Source: JBEVJC01 sp040510375
GTDB taxonomy: Bacteria > Bacteroidota > Bacteroidia > Chitinophagales > Chitinophagaceae
Direction: 5' to 3'
DNA length: 64,000 nucleotides
NCBI GenBank assembly: GCA_040510375.1
Contig: JBEVJC010000003.1
Location: forward strand, 68,455-132,454
The notes beneath the pieces were generated by a model. That model did not search any database. It was not told the origin of the DNA and worked only from the letters and a program-made list of their open reading frames with translations. The position numbers and the translations under genes were made by a program. This document shows, in pieces, positions 54,626 to 63,210 of this stretch (positions within the stretch are counted from its first letter, which is position 1; every line of letters starts with the position of its first letter).

Positions 54626-56173
54626 ATGAAGAAATTACTTTTTATATTTATTGCTGGCGTTGCCGTACTCGGTACCTCCTGCAAAAAGTATCTCGATATC
54701 AATAAAAATCCGAACGACGCCACCGACGTAATACCAAGTCTCGTATTTCCACAGGCACAGGCTTTTACAGCCAACACGCTGAACAGTTTTAACAACTATG
54801 GATCGCAGACCGGTATTTATGTGGCAAACGCTGGAGGATATGGTGGTTTTGGAGAGGCTGTTACGTATAACTATACTACCACAAGCACCGGAATTTTCAA
54901 CTCCTCCTATGACAATCTGGAAGACTACCAGTATGTGATTGACAGGACGGATGGCGATTCGCTTGCTGCCAGATACAATGCAGCTGCCCGGATTATGAAG
55001 GCGTTCCATTTCCAACTATTGGTGGATGCATTTAATAATGTTCCTTATTTCGATGCCCTTAAGGGTGATGCAGTTCTTACGCCAGCGTATGATGACGCTA
55101 AAGTCATCTACAAGGACCTGGTTGATGAACTGGATAAAGCAAAGGCGACTATCAAGGCCTCTACCGGAAAAATCGGTGTCGCCGATATGGGAAACACAGA
55201 TATCATGTTCAACGGTGATATGACCCAATGGGTGAAGCTGGCCAATACAATCAAACTCCGTATTATTTTACGGGCCGGTGATAAGGTGACATTTTCAAAC
55301 ACCGATTTTACCGGAGGATTTCTTGAAACGGACGTTCTTATTGACCCGAAATATGTAAGGGACAACAACCGGCAGAATCCTTCCTGGAACCAGTGGGCGT
55401 ACACTTCAACAGGTACTGTTGCAAACAAATCGTGGATGCCCTCCAGTTTTATTTTCGGTTTCTACAACGGAGAATCACTGATCGATGAAAGCCGCGGCAG
55501 AGCGACTTATTATAAATTCCCCGCCACAGGCAACAACCGGCTGGGCGTGGAAAATAATAACGTTCCTGCCAGTCCCGAAGGAAGTTTCTGGTATGCAGAC
55601 AACAACCGTGAAGGGAAAAGTGCAGGTAACGCTACCGGTATCCTGAAGGGACCAGACGCACCCTACCCGCTGATGCTGGCAGCTGAAAGTTTCTTCCTGA
55701 GGGCTGAAGCTGCGCTTAAAGGCCTGACTACAGAAGACGAGACCACCTTATTCGACCAGGGTCTTGTTGCTTCCTTTGCTTATACACTCAGCGGCCGTAA
55801 AAATTCACCTCCAGGCACTCCGGCAGACTCCGTTGCTGTATATAAAACTGCCAACGCGGCAAGTTACCTGGTTAACTTTAACCTGGCTGCATCAGATGAC
55901 CAGCGCCTGGAAGCAATCATTACGCAGAAATTCATCGCCAATAACTTTATCCGTGGTGAAGAAGCATGGAATGAATATCGCCGCACACGTTTTCCAAGGA
56001 TCAATCCAAATGGAAATGGCTTTGAGACATTTGCCTCTTCGGTTTCTCAAAGTCCCCGTCCGGATAAATTACCAACCAGGATTCTTTATCCTATTACGGA
56101 AGGAAGTACCAACGGCGATCACGTACCACCCGGTATTTCTCCATTCACCTCTCTTATTTTCTGGGCACAGTAA
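54626..56173 (+). CDS. SusD/RagB-family lipoprotein (SusD-like_2 type)
   Basis: A 515-residue lipoprotein with lipobox VLGTSCKK (Cys19). The N-terminal KYLDINKNPNDATDVIPSLV and the helical repeats (ARIMKAFHFQLLVDAFNNVP) are those of the SusD-like_2 subgroup. The C-terminus carries FIRGEEAWNEYRRTRFPRI and LPTRILYPITEG. It is the surface partner of the SusC encoded just upstream and precedes a DUF1735 protein by 20 bp. Confidence 0.94.
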   Translation: MKKLLFIFIAGVAVLGTSCKKYLDINKNPNDATDVIPSLVFPQAQAFTANTLNSFNNYGSQTGIYVANAGGYGGFGEAVTYNYTTTSTGIFNSSYDNLEDYQYVIDRTDGDSLAARYNAAARIMKAFHFQLLVDAFNNVPYFDALKGDAVLTPAYDDAKVIYKDLVDELDKAKATIKASTGKIGVADMGNTDIMFNGDMTQWVKLANTIKLRIILRAGDKVTFSNTDFTGGFLETDVLIDPKYVRDNNRQNPSWNQWAYTSTGTVANKSWMPSSFIFGFYNGESLIDESRGRATYYKFPATGNNRLGVENNNVPASPEGSFWYADNNREGKSAGNATGILKGPDAPYPLMLAAESFFLRAEAALKGLTTEDETTLFDQGLVASFAYTLSGRKNSPPGTPADSVAVYKTANAASYLVNFNLAASDDQRLEAIITQKFIANNFIRGEEAWNEYRRTRFPRINPNGNGFETFASSVSQSPRPDKLPTRILYPITEGSTNGDHVPPGISPFTSLIFWAQ

Positions 56174-56193
56174 TTCGTAAAAAAATAACCAAG

Positions 56194-57126
56194 ATGAAAA
56201 AATCAAAATATTATTTCCTATTGGCGCTTCCCGCGATGCTTTCCCTTACATCCTGCCTGAAAGAGCATGACGTGAACATCGGTGAAGACAATAAATCTGA
56301 TAACGTTTTAATCCTGCAATTCATCCGCGACGGACTTACCAACACCAATTCAGGGTTGGCAAATTTTGACGGTGCATTGCTCAGCTATTCAGCTAAAAAA
56401 GACACGGCGATTGAAGTCCTCAATGTTGCCGTCAATGGTCCGAATGCCAACAAACGGGATATAGCGGTTACCGTTGCGGTTGATCCGACAAAAGCGCTGG
56501 ACAATTTTGTAAATGATGAAATCAACTATGAAGTGTTGCCGGATTCGGTCTATCACCTGCTCAATACTTCGGTTGTTGTACCTGCCGGAGAACGCGTTGC
56601 CCATGTAAACCTGGTTGTCTATACAAAGAAAATCGATCCTAACAGGGAGTATATCCTGCCAGTAGTGATTTCCAAGGCAGATGGAATTAATATCAGCAGT
56701 AACTATGGAACGGTATACCTGCATAAAGTGGGTTGGCCTCTTGCCGGTACGTACGATATGAAGGGTAAAAGGTATAACTACAAGGGTACCAGAAACTACG
56801 CAGGCGGTGCGTTCCCTACCGATACTTTAAACACCAATCCGATGCCGGAAACCAAAAAGGCGACCCCCGAGGGAAAATGGAAGATTTCTATTGACTATGC
56901 AAACCTGGGTGGAAACAATTATCATTATAAACTTACTTTGGATCCAACCAAACCGAATGAAGTACAGGTTGAGGCCGATTTCCTCAGTGCGGTTTCCAAT
57001 TTTAAAGTTTGGGTACATACATATGACCCGGTAAACAGGGAGATTCACCTGGTGACTTCTTACAACAACCAGCCAGATGGTTCTGGTGACGACCGGATTG
57101 TTGAAGAAATATTCACACTTCAGTAA
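56194..57126 (+). CDS. DUF1735-type surface lipoprotein (SusE-position)
   Basis: A 310-residue protein with lipobox LTSCLKEH (Cys21). Residues about 85-170 (ANKRDIAVTVAVDPTKALDN, LPDSVYHLLNTSVVVPAGE) resemble the DUF1735 (BT_3987-like) Ig-type domain; the C-terminal half is a beta-rich region (AGTYDMKGKRYNYKG) possibly of the associated DUF4361 type. These proteins sit in the SusE/F position of polysaccharide-utilisation operons and probably bind ligand at the surface. Third gene of the susC-susD operon, ending at a hairpin terminator. Confidence 0.8.
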   Translation: MKKSKYYFLLALPAMLSLTSCLKEHDVNIGEDNKSDNVLILQFIRDGLTNTNSGLANFDGALLSYSAKKDTAIEVLNVAVNGPNANKRDIAVTVAVDPTKALDNFVNDEINYEVLPDSVYHLLNTSVVVPAGERVAHVNLVVYTKKIDPNREYILPVVISKADGINISSNYGTVYLHKVGWPLAGTYDMKGKRYNYKGTRNYAGGAFPTDTLNTNPMPETKKATPEGKWKISIDYANLGGNNYHYKLTLDPTKPNEVQVEADFLSAVSNFKVWVHTYDPVNREIHLVTSYNNQPDGSGDDRIVEEIFTLQ

Positions 57127-57146
57127 ATTTTTTCACCAGAATATTG

Positions 57147-57187
57147 ATACGGGCCGCTTTCTTTCGGAAGCGGCCCGTATATTTATA
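57147..57187 (+). terminator. terminator hairpin of the third susCD operon
   Basis: A long stem (ATACGGGCCGCTT / AAGCGGCCCGTAT, 57147-57159 and 57168-57180, 13 bp) is followed by ATTTATAT, a weak U-tract, about 20 bp after the stop. Confidence 0.75.
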
Positions 57188-57215
57188 TCACCTTTTAAAA
57201 CCACTACCTGCACCC

Positions 57216-57890
57216 ATGAGACAAGTCAACAAAACTTCCATCCTCCTTTGCACACTGGCCTTTATATTTAATCATAACGTTTACGCCCAGCTCTCCGCAA
57301 GTGATACAACACATACGGATACTTATCTGTTCCCCGAATTTAAAAGCGGTGCTGTTTTGATGAAATCAGGTGAATTGGAATCCGCAGAGCTCAACTATAA
57401 TGGGTACGACCAGCAGATCGTTTACAAACAGGGCGGAAAGGTTTATACGCTGACCGGAATTGAAACAGTAGACACCGTATATTTTATCGGACGTAAATAT
57501 ATTCCGGTGGGGAAATCATTTTATGAGATCGTTGAATCGGGGGAACCGGTATCATTGCTGGTGACCTATGATGCAAAAATAAAACCAATCAGTGCTACCG
57601 TTGAACACAATGGTGCAACGCGGAAGTCGACCAGCGAAGTGATGAATAACATTACCAGCACAAATGTATCCCGGTCCCGCTACCAGAACGGATATGAAGT
57701 GGAACTTAAACAGGTATTCTGGTTGTTACGGTTCAAACATATCTACCGAACCAATAATGAAAAAAATACCATCAGGGCGTTCCCTTCCCACCTGACCGAA
57801 AAACTGAAACAATACTTCAGTGAAAACAAGGTTGACTTAAAAGATCCGGAGCAGCTTGTTAACCTGATAAAATTTGCTAATCAGCAGTAG
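57216..57890 (+). CDS. secreted protein of unknown function
   Basis: A 224-residue protein starting MRQVNKTSILLCTLAFIFN with a signal peptide ending near VYAQ; an upstream alternative start (57144) would lie inside the terminator hairpin and is rejected. The mature part is beta-rich at first (FPEFKSGAVLMKSGELESAE, LNYNGYDQQIVYKQGG, IGRKYIPVGKSFYEIVE) and ends in a helical, charged tail (LTEKLKQYFSENKVDLKDPE). I recall similar small Bacteroidota proteins with no assigned function. It is separated from the operon by a terminator and converges on the lactonase gene with a 7-bp gap. Confidence 0.7.
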   Translation: MRQVNKTSILLCTLAFIFNHNVYAQLSASDTTHTDTYLFPEFKSGAVLMKSGELESAELNYNGYDQQIVYKQGGKVYTLTGIETVDTVYFIGRKYIPVGKSFYEIVESGEPVSLLVTYDAKIKPISATVEHNGATRKSTSEVMNNITSTNVSRSRYQNGYEVELKQVFWLLRFKHIYRTNNEKNTIRAFPSHLTEKLKQYFSENKVDLKDPEQLVNLIKFANQQ

Positions 57891-57897
57891 TAACGTC

Positions 57898-58737
57898 TTA
57901 GACACTGGGAATGGAATAAAACTCCGCAGCATTCAGGGAATAGAACCCCAGACGTTCATCTTCTGAAAAGGAAGAGAAATATTCGTCTGTGATCCCTTTT
58001 ACTTCACTGTATTCCGCTGCCAGTAAACATACGGGCCAGTCCGATCCATACATCAGCCGGTCGGTCCCGAAGGTTTCAACAGCTACATCAAGACAGGGAT
58101 ACAGATCCTCTTTTTTCCAGGAATGCCAGTTAGCCTGGGTTACAAGTCCCGAGATTTTGCAATACACGTTCTTCAATTCAGATAGTTTCCGAAGGCCTGT
58201 TTCCCAGGCCGATGTTTCGCCGGAACTGATTGCTGGTTTTGCCAGATGGTCAATCACGAACCGCATCTCCGGAAATTTTTCTGCCAGTTTAATTGCGAAC
58301 GGTAACTGATCGGGAAGAATGATGAGGTCGTAGGTGAACCCGTATTCCTGCAGCAACCGGATTCCGTTTACAAACGCTGGCTGTAACATGCTGTCGCGCC
58401 TGGCTTCACTTTGCAACATGTGGCGGAATCCTTTCAATTTGGAAAAACCCCGGTAGGTCGACAGTTTGGTTTCAAGATCGGGAGCTTCCAGGTCCGTCCA
58501 CCCGACTACTCCTTTTATAAAATCATTTTTACCGGCAAGATCCAGCAGGAACGAAGTTTCTGTTTCTGTTTCATTAGCCTGCACCGCCACGCAGCCATCC
58601 ACCCCGTTTGTTGTTAATACCGGTGCGATATCACCGGGAAGGAAATTCCTTTTTAATACCTCCATGTTTTCACCAATCCATGAATCGCGGACGGAATCAT
58701 ACATCCAGAAATGCTGGTGGGCATCGATAGTTCTCAT
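57898..58737 (-). CDS. amidohydrolase-family sugar lactonase (L-fuconolactonase-like)
   Basis: A 279-residue cytosolic protein of the amidohydrolase superfamily: DAHQHFWMYD (metal-binding HxH, 6-8), FVIDHLAKPAI (His), and MYGSDWPVCLL (Asp). Length and motif set match the L-fuconolactonase / L-rhamnonolactonase group, which opens 1,4- or 1,5-lactones made by sugar dehydrogenases. The neighbouring FAH, two SDRs, UxaA-type dehydratase and FMN dehydrogenase form a coherent oxidative deoxy-sugar pathway, making this the second step. Confidence 0.88.
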   Translation of the reverse strand: MRTIDAHQHFWMYDSVRDSWIGENMEVLKRNFLPGDIAPVLTTNGVDGCVAVQANETETETSFLLDLAGKNDFIKGVVGWTDLEAPDLETKLSTYRGFSKLKGFRHMLQSEARRDSMLQPAFVNGIRLLQEYGFTYDLIILPDQLPFAIKLAEKFPEMRFVIDHLAKPAISSGETSAWETGLRKLSELKNVYCKISGLVTQANWHSWKKEDLYPCLDVAVETFGTDRLMYGSDWPVCLLAAEYSEVKGITDEYFSSFSEDERLGFYSLNAAEFYSIPSV

Positions 58738-58746
58738 GGACTTTAT

Positions 58747-59604
58747 TTATCCGGCTGTATAGGATTTCACCTGCTGCCTTGATGTGCCGAGTCCGTCGAT
58801 ACCGAGTTCCACCACATCACCTTCCTTTAAATATATAGATGGTTTAAAACCCATACCCACACCTGCTGGTGTACCTGTGGAAATAATATCACCGGGAAGT
58901 AGGGTCATAAACTGGCTGGTATATGAAATTAAAAACGGGATATTGAAGATCAGGTTGGCCGTATTGCCATCCTGCATCAGGCGGTCGTTAACCTTGAGCC
59001 AGAGACGAAGTTTGTTTACGTCATTGATTTCATCGGGAGTAACAAGCCAGGGTCCGATGGGTGCAAAAGTATCACAGCCCTTACCCTTATCCCAGGTACC
59101 ATTTCTTTCCAGCTGGAATGCCCGTTCAGAAACATCATTGTGCAGGCAATAACCTGCGATATATTCATTGGCGGAGGCCTCGGTTACATAACTAGCTTTT
59201 TTACCAATCACCACCGCCAGCTCCACTTCCCAGTCTGTTTTTTCCGAATTCCTTGGAATCATGATCTCATCAAATGGTCCGGTGAGGGCACTGGTTGCTT
59301 TCAGGAAAATGATTGGCTCGGGCGGAGTTGCTGCGCCTGTTTCTTTTGCATGATCAGCATAGTTGAGACCAATACAGATTATTTTTGATGGTCGCGCTAC
59401 GGGGGAACCAAGTCTTGTACCGGCAATTACCTTGTTCAGGTCCTGCTCGTTATCCCGCAGGTACGAGGAAAGACGTTTAATACCATCGGTTTCAAAAAAC
59501 GCTTCGTTATAGTCGTCGGTAAAATCACTGGTATCATACATGATCCCGCCCACCAGCACACCGGGTTGTTCCTTTCCTGCTTCTCCAAATCTTATGAGTT
59601 TCAT
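58747..59604 (-). CDS. fumarylacetoacetate-hydrolase-family protein (2,4-diketo-3-deoxy-L-fuconate hydrolase candidate)
   Basis: A 285-residue FAH-domain protein: CIGLNYADHAKETG, FLKATSALTGPFDEI, the metal ligands in WEVELAVVIGKKA, HNDVSERAFQLERNGTWDKG, FAPIGPWLVTPDEI and STGTPAGVGMGF. Members hydrolyse or tautomerise beta-diketo acids. In L-fucose pathways an FAH protein cleaves 2,4-diketo-3-deoxy-L-fuconate to pyruvate and L-lactate. The gap to the lactonase gene is 9 bp and to the SDR 26 bp, so the three are one operon. Specific substrate is inferred. Confidence 0.88.
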   Translation of the reverse strand: MKLIRFGEAGKEQPGVLVGGIMYDTSDFTDDYNEAFFETDGIKRLSSYLRDNEQDLNKVIAGTRLGSPVARPSKIICIGLNYADHAKETGAATPPEPIIFLKATSALTGPFDEIMIPRNSEKTDWEVELAVVIGKKASYVTEASANEYIAGYCLHNDVSERAFQLERNGTWDKGKGCDTFAPIGPWLVTPDEINDVNKLRLWLKVNDRLMQDGNTANLIFNIPFLISYTSQFMTLLPGDIISTGTPAGVGMGFKPSIYLKEGDVVELGIDGLGTSRQQVKSYTAG

Positions 59605-59630
59605 ATAACACGATTGAATGAGTTGAGAGA

Positions 59631-60395
59631 TTAGTTGTTGAGTTTAATAAATCCGCCATCAATCGGGTAGTCGTTACCCGTGATAAAGGCGGATTCGTCA
59701 CTGCAAAGATAAAGCGCCAGTGCAGCAATTTCCCCGGTGGTGCCCATACGTCCGATTGGCTGGGACCTGGAGAGCGTATCAAACATCTCTGCTTCGTTGC
59801 CTGGATAATTCTTTTTTATGAATCCATCAACAAAGGGTGTGTGAACCCTGGCAGGGGAAATAGAATTACACCGGATGTTTTCGTGCAGGTAATCCCTTGC
59901 CACACTCAGGGTCATGGCAAAAATGGCACCCTTACTCATACTGTATGCAAAACGATCACTGATACCAACTGTTGCTGCAATAGATGCGATATTGAGGATT
60001 ACGCCAGAACCGTTCGTCTGGAACAGCGGGATAGCGGTATGGATACAATTATAGGTACCACGCACATTCACTTCAAATACGCGGAGGAAGTCGGCCTCAC
60101 TGGTTGTGGAGGCAGTGCCCACATGTGCGATACCGGCACAATTGATCAGCAGTCCGGTATCGGGAATTTTTTCAAAAACCTGTTTCACTGCCTGCTGGTT
60201 ACTGACATCACAAACATGAACAGTTACCTTGCCACCTGTGGACCGGATTTTTTCGCTGGTTTCCCGGGCACCCTCTTCGTTTAATTCGATCAGGTGGATG
60301 ACGGCTCCCTGAAGGGCAAAAAGTTCAGCAATGGCTTTGCCGATTCCGCTGCCACCACCGGTGATTACCGCGGTTTTTCCCTTTAATGAAAACAT
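59631..60395 (-). CDS. SDR oxidoreductase (2-keto-3-deoxy-L-fuconate dehydrogenase candidate)
   Basis: A 254-residue classical SDR: TGGGSGIG (12-19), NCAG (85-88), Ser138, Tyr151 and Lys155 (FAYSMSKGA), all catalytic residues intact. It is the promoter-proximal gene of the minus-strand operon (SDR, FAH, lactonase). In the Xanthomonas-type L-fucose pathway an SDR oxidises 2-keto-3-deoxy-L-fuconate at C4 to give the FAH substrate, so it most likely does the same here. Alternative: it is the sugar dehydrogenase and the other SDR has another role. Confidence 0.83.
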   Translation of the reverse strand: MFSLKGKTAVITGGGSGIGKAIAELFALQGAVIHLIELNEEGARETSEKIRSTGGKVTVHVCDVSNQQAVKQVFEKIPDTGLLINCAGIAHVGTASTTSEADFLRVFEVNVRGTYNCIHTAIPLFQTNGSGVILNIASIAATVGISDRFAYSMSKGAIFAMTLSVARDYLHENIRCNSISPARVHTPFVDGFIKKNYPGNEAEMFDTLSRSQPIGRMGTTGEIAALALYLCSDESAFITGNDYPIDGGFIKLNN

Positions 60396-60450
60396 AGATA
60401 AGTATTTATTGTATCGGTAATTGCGAAATACGTGAATATATTGATACCAT

Positions 60451-60479
60451 GATTCGTAACCATTAGCTGATTAGTAACC
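60451..60479. promoter_or_regulatory. direct repeat in the divergent fucose-type promoter
   Basis: GATTCGTAACC (60451-60461) and GATTAGTAACC (60469-60479) differ at one base and are 18 bp apart. They lie 56-84 bp upstream of the minus-strand SDR start and about 210 bp before the plus-strand dehydratase start. A shared activator or repressor site is possible; no regulator gene is next to them. Confidence 0.35.
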
Positions 60480-60688
60480 TATTTTGACATGCCATTGAGT
60501 TGTTGTTCAGGGTATTGCCGCTCTATTGCCAATATTGTTGAATAGATTGCTAAAGGTTGCCGGTATAAAGATCCCATATCGGTTTATTTTCGGTCCGCCA
60601 GCAATCTTTCCTGCGCCAGTGGCGAAAAGTTTGGGTAGCCAGGACGAATTGCCTGGCCTGGATGTCGTGGTTCAAAATATTTAATATA

Positions 60689-62335
60689 ATGGAAAACAGG
60701 CAACGGGTGATGAAAGTACACCCAAAAGATAATGTGGTAGTTGCACTGACCGATCTGAACAAAGGTGAAAATGTATCACTGGATGGACGGCAGTATCTCT
60801 TAAAAGATGCCATAAGTGCAAAGCATAAATTTTTTGAAAACGATCTTTCATCCGGAAGCGAGGTAATTATGTATGGCGTGCTGATCGGTCGTACCCAGGA
60901 ACCAGTGGAAGAAGGGAGGCTGATGACCGTGACCAATGTAAAACACGATGCACAGCCCTATGCGTTCAGGGATGCACGGTACGAGTGGAAAGCACCGCCC
61001 GCCGGACGTTTTGAAGGAAGGACATTCAATGGTTATCACCGGTCCGATGGAAAAGTGGGAACAGCCAATTACTGGTTATTTATTCCAACCGTGTTTTGTG
61101 AAAACCGGAATCTCGATGTGATCCGCGAAGCGCTGCATAACGAACTTGGATATGCGGTCACCGATAAATATAAATCATTCACCCGCGAACTGGTGGATGC
61201 ATATTATAACCGCAGCGACCTCGATGCAATGGAACTACCGCTGGTTCCTGGTGCCACACAAAAACGTGTTTTCAAAAATATTGATGGTATCAAATTCCTG
61301 AATCACCAGGGAGGTTGTGGTGGTACCCGTGATGATGCCGCGCTGCTAAGTAAATTACTGGCTGCCTACGCCGATCATCCCAATGTATGCGGGGTAACGG
61401 TGCTGAGTCTGGGTTGCCAGCACCTGCAGGTGTCCGACCTGCTGACGGATCTTAAAGAATACCATCCAAAATTTGACAAGCCACTGCTGATCTATCAGCA
61501 GCAGGAAATAAGGAATGAAGAGAAACTGATCACCATGGCTATCCGGGATACGTTCCGGGCAATGATCCATCAGAATGAACTTGACCGTAAGCCCGCACCA
61601 TTACACAAGTTGACTGTTGGTGTCAAGTGTGGCGGCAGCGACGGGTTTAGCGGGATCTCAGCCAACCCGGCTGTTGGTTATACGGCCGACCTGCTCGTAA
61701 CGCTTGGGGCAAAGGTTTTACTGGCCGAGTTCCCTGAACTATGCGGGGTGGAACAGGACCTGATCGACCGCTGTGTGGAGGAGTCGGATGCCAATAAATT
61801 TATCCGTCTCATGCGGACTTATGATTCACTTGCACATAGTGTTGGTTCGGGTTTCCATATGAATCCCTCGCCCGGTAATATCAGGGATGGACTTATAACC
61901 GATGCGATGAAGTCGGCCGGTGCCGCGAAAAAAGGTGGAAGTTCACCCGTAGTGGAAGTGCTTGACTACACAGAAACCGCCACCAGACCGGGGTTGAGCC
62001 TGGTATGTACTCCAGGTAATGATGTGGAGGCAACTACGGGTAAGGCTGCCGCAGGCGCCACCCTGATCCTGTTCACTACAGGTCTGGGTACCCCAACCGG
62101 TAACCCGGTGTGCCCGGTTATTAAGATTGCCACCAATACAAAACTGGCAAAACAGATGGCCGATATCATTGATATCGATACCGGTCCGGTGATTGAGGGT
62201 TTAAAAACAATTCAGGAAATGGGAGAAGAAATTCTCGAATATTGTATCAGTGCAGCCAGCGGTGAAACAATACCCCAGGCGGTATTACTTAACCAGGACG
62301 ATTTCATTCCATGGAAACGCGGGGTGAGTTTATAA
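60689..62335 (+). CDS. UxaA-family sugar-acid dehydratase (L-fuconate dehydratase candidate)
   Basis: A 548-residue protein with a signal-less N-terminal SAF-like domain (MKVHPKDNVVVALTDLNKGE) followed by the altronate/galactarate dehydratase core: NHQGGCGGTRDDAALL, VLSLGCQHLQV, VGVKCGGSDGFSGISANPAV and LCTPGNDVEATTG-like LVCTPGNDVEATTG. The start at 60689 (MENRQRV) is preferred over 60662. UxaA-type enzymes remove water from sugar acids. Among the genes here it would make 2-keto-3-deoxy-L-fuconate from L-fuconate, a step done by an enolase-superfamily enzyme in Xanthomonas. Campylobacter's fucose locus also carries UxaA-type genes. Confidence 0.87.
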   Translation: MENRQRVMKVHPKDNVVVALTDLNKGENVSLDGRQYLLKDAISAKHKFFENDLSSGSEVIMYGVLIGRTQEPVEEGRLMTVTNVKHDAQPYAFRDARYEWKAPPAGRFEGRTFNGYHRSDGKVGTANYWLFIPTVFCENRNLDVIREALHNELGYAVTDKYKSFTRELVDAYYNRSDLDAMELPLVPGATQKRVFKNIDGIKFLNHQGGCGGTRDDAALLSKLLAAYADHPNVCGVTVLSLGCQHLQVSDLLTDLKEYHPKFDKPLLIYQQQEIRNEEKLITMAIRDTFRAMIHQNELDRKPAPLHKLTVGVKCGGSDGFSGISANPAVGYTADLLVTLGAKVLLAEFPELCGVEQDLIDRCVEESDANKFIRLMRTYDSLAHSVGSGFHMNPSPGNIRDGLITDAMKSAGAAKKGGSSPVVEVLDYTETATRPGLSLVCTPGNDVEATTGKAAAGATLILFTTGLGTPTGNPVCPVIKIATNTKLAKQMADIIDIDTGPVIEGLKTIQEMGEEILEYCISAASGETIPQAVLLNQDDFIPWKRGVSL

Positions 62336-62351
62336 TATTAAAAATGGAAGG

Positions 62352-63125
62352 ATGGATTTAAAGCTGAATGATAAAGTAATTGTGGTGACTGGTGCAGCAA
62401 AGGGCATCGGGGAAGGTATTGTGCGTGTACTTGCTGCTGAAAAAGCTATCCCCGTTATTATCGGCCGTAATGAAGAAGACAACCTTGCTACCCTGAAAGA
62501 GATTGGCAATAACGGTTTCCAGGTGCAGGCCGAATTAACTGATCCGGAGGAATGTCGCCTGGCTGTTGAAAAAGTAATTGCCAGATACGACCGGATCGAC
62601 GGACTGGTGAATAATGCGGGAGTGAATGATTCCGTCGGACTGGAGTTGGGCAGTTATCCGCGTTTCATGGAATCGCTGCACAAAAACCTGGTGCATTATT
62701 ATATGATGGCACATTATGCGCTGCCCTATCTCAAACAATCAAAGGGAGCCATCGTGAATATCGGATCAAAAACTGCCGAAACGGGCCAGGGTAATACATC
62801 GGCCTATGCCGCATCCAATGGAGGCCGGAATGCATTGACCCGTGAATGGGCTGTTGAGCTGCTTGACTATGGTATTCGCGTAAATGCAGTGATCGTGGCC
62901 GAATGTTTTACGCCACTGTATGAAAGCTGGATCAGCAGTTTTGAAAATCCGGCAGAAAAATTAAAATCCATTACGGATCGCATTCCCCTGGGTAAACGGA
63001 TGACAAGTGCTGAAGAGATTGCCAGTATGGTTGCGTTTCTTTTATCGGAGCGATCGGGCCATACAACCGGACAACTGATCCATGTGGATGGAGGTTATGT
63101 CCACCTGGACCGTGCAATTGTTTGA
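62352..63125 (+). CDS. SDR-family protein (L-fucose dehydrogenase candidate) with Asn at the catalytic Lys position
   Basis: A 257-residue SDR: cofactor motif TGAAKGIG (13-20), NNAG (87-90), Ser139 in NIGSK and Tyr152 in SAYAASNGGRNAL. The residue four after Tyr, normally Lys, is Asn156 (codon AAT), followed by GGR. I believe this YAA(A/S)NGGRN block recurs in a Bacteroidota subgroup placed in fucose clusters, so it may be conserved rather than a mutation. It follows the UxaA-type gene by 16 bp and is the likely sugar dehydrogenase of the pathway. Confidence 0.85.
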   Translation: MDLKLNDKVIVVTGAAKGIGEGIVRVLAAEKAIPVIIGRNEEDNLATLKEIGNNGFQVQAELTDPEECRLAVEKVIARYDRIDGLVNNAGVNDSVGLELGSYPRFMESLHKNLVHYYMMAHYALPYLKQSKGAIVNIGSKTAETGQGNTSAYAASNGGRNALTREWAVELLDYGIRVNAVIVAECFTPLYESWISSFENPAEKLKSITDRIPLGKRMTSAEEIASMVAFLLSERSGHTTGQLIHVDGGYVHLDRAIV

Positions 63126-63210
63126 ACCAGGCTTTAAGTTGTTCCAGCTTATGCGGGTTAATTCTGTATCATAATTTCTCCAAATACTACACTGATCCCA
63201 AAATCAATCC

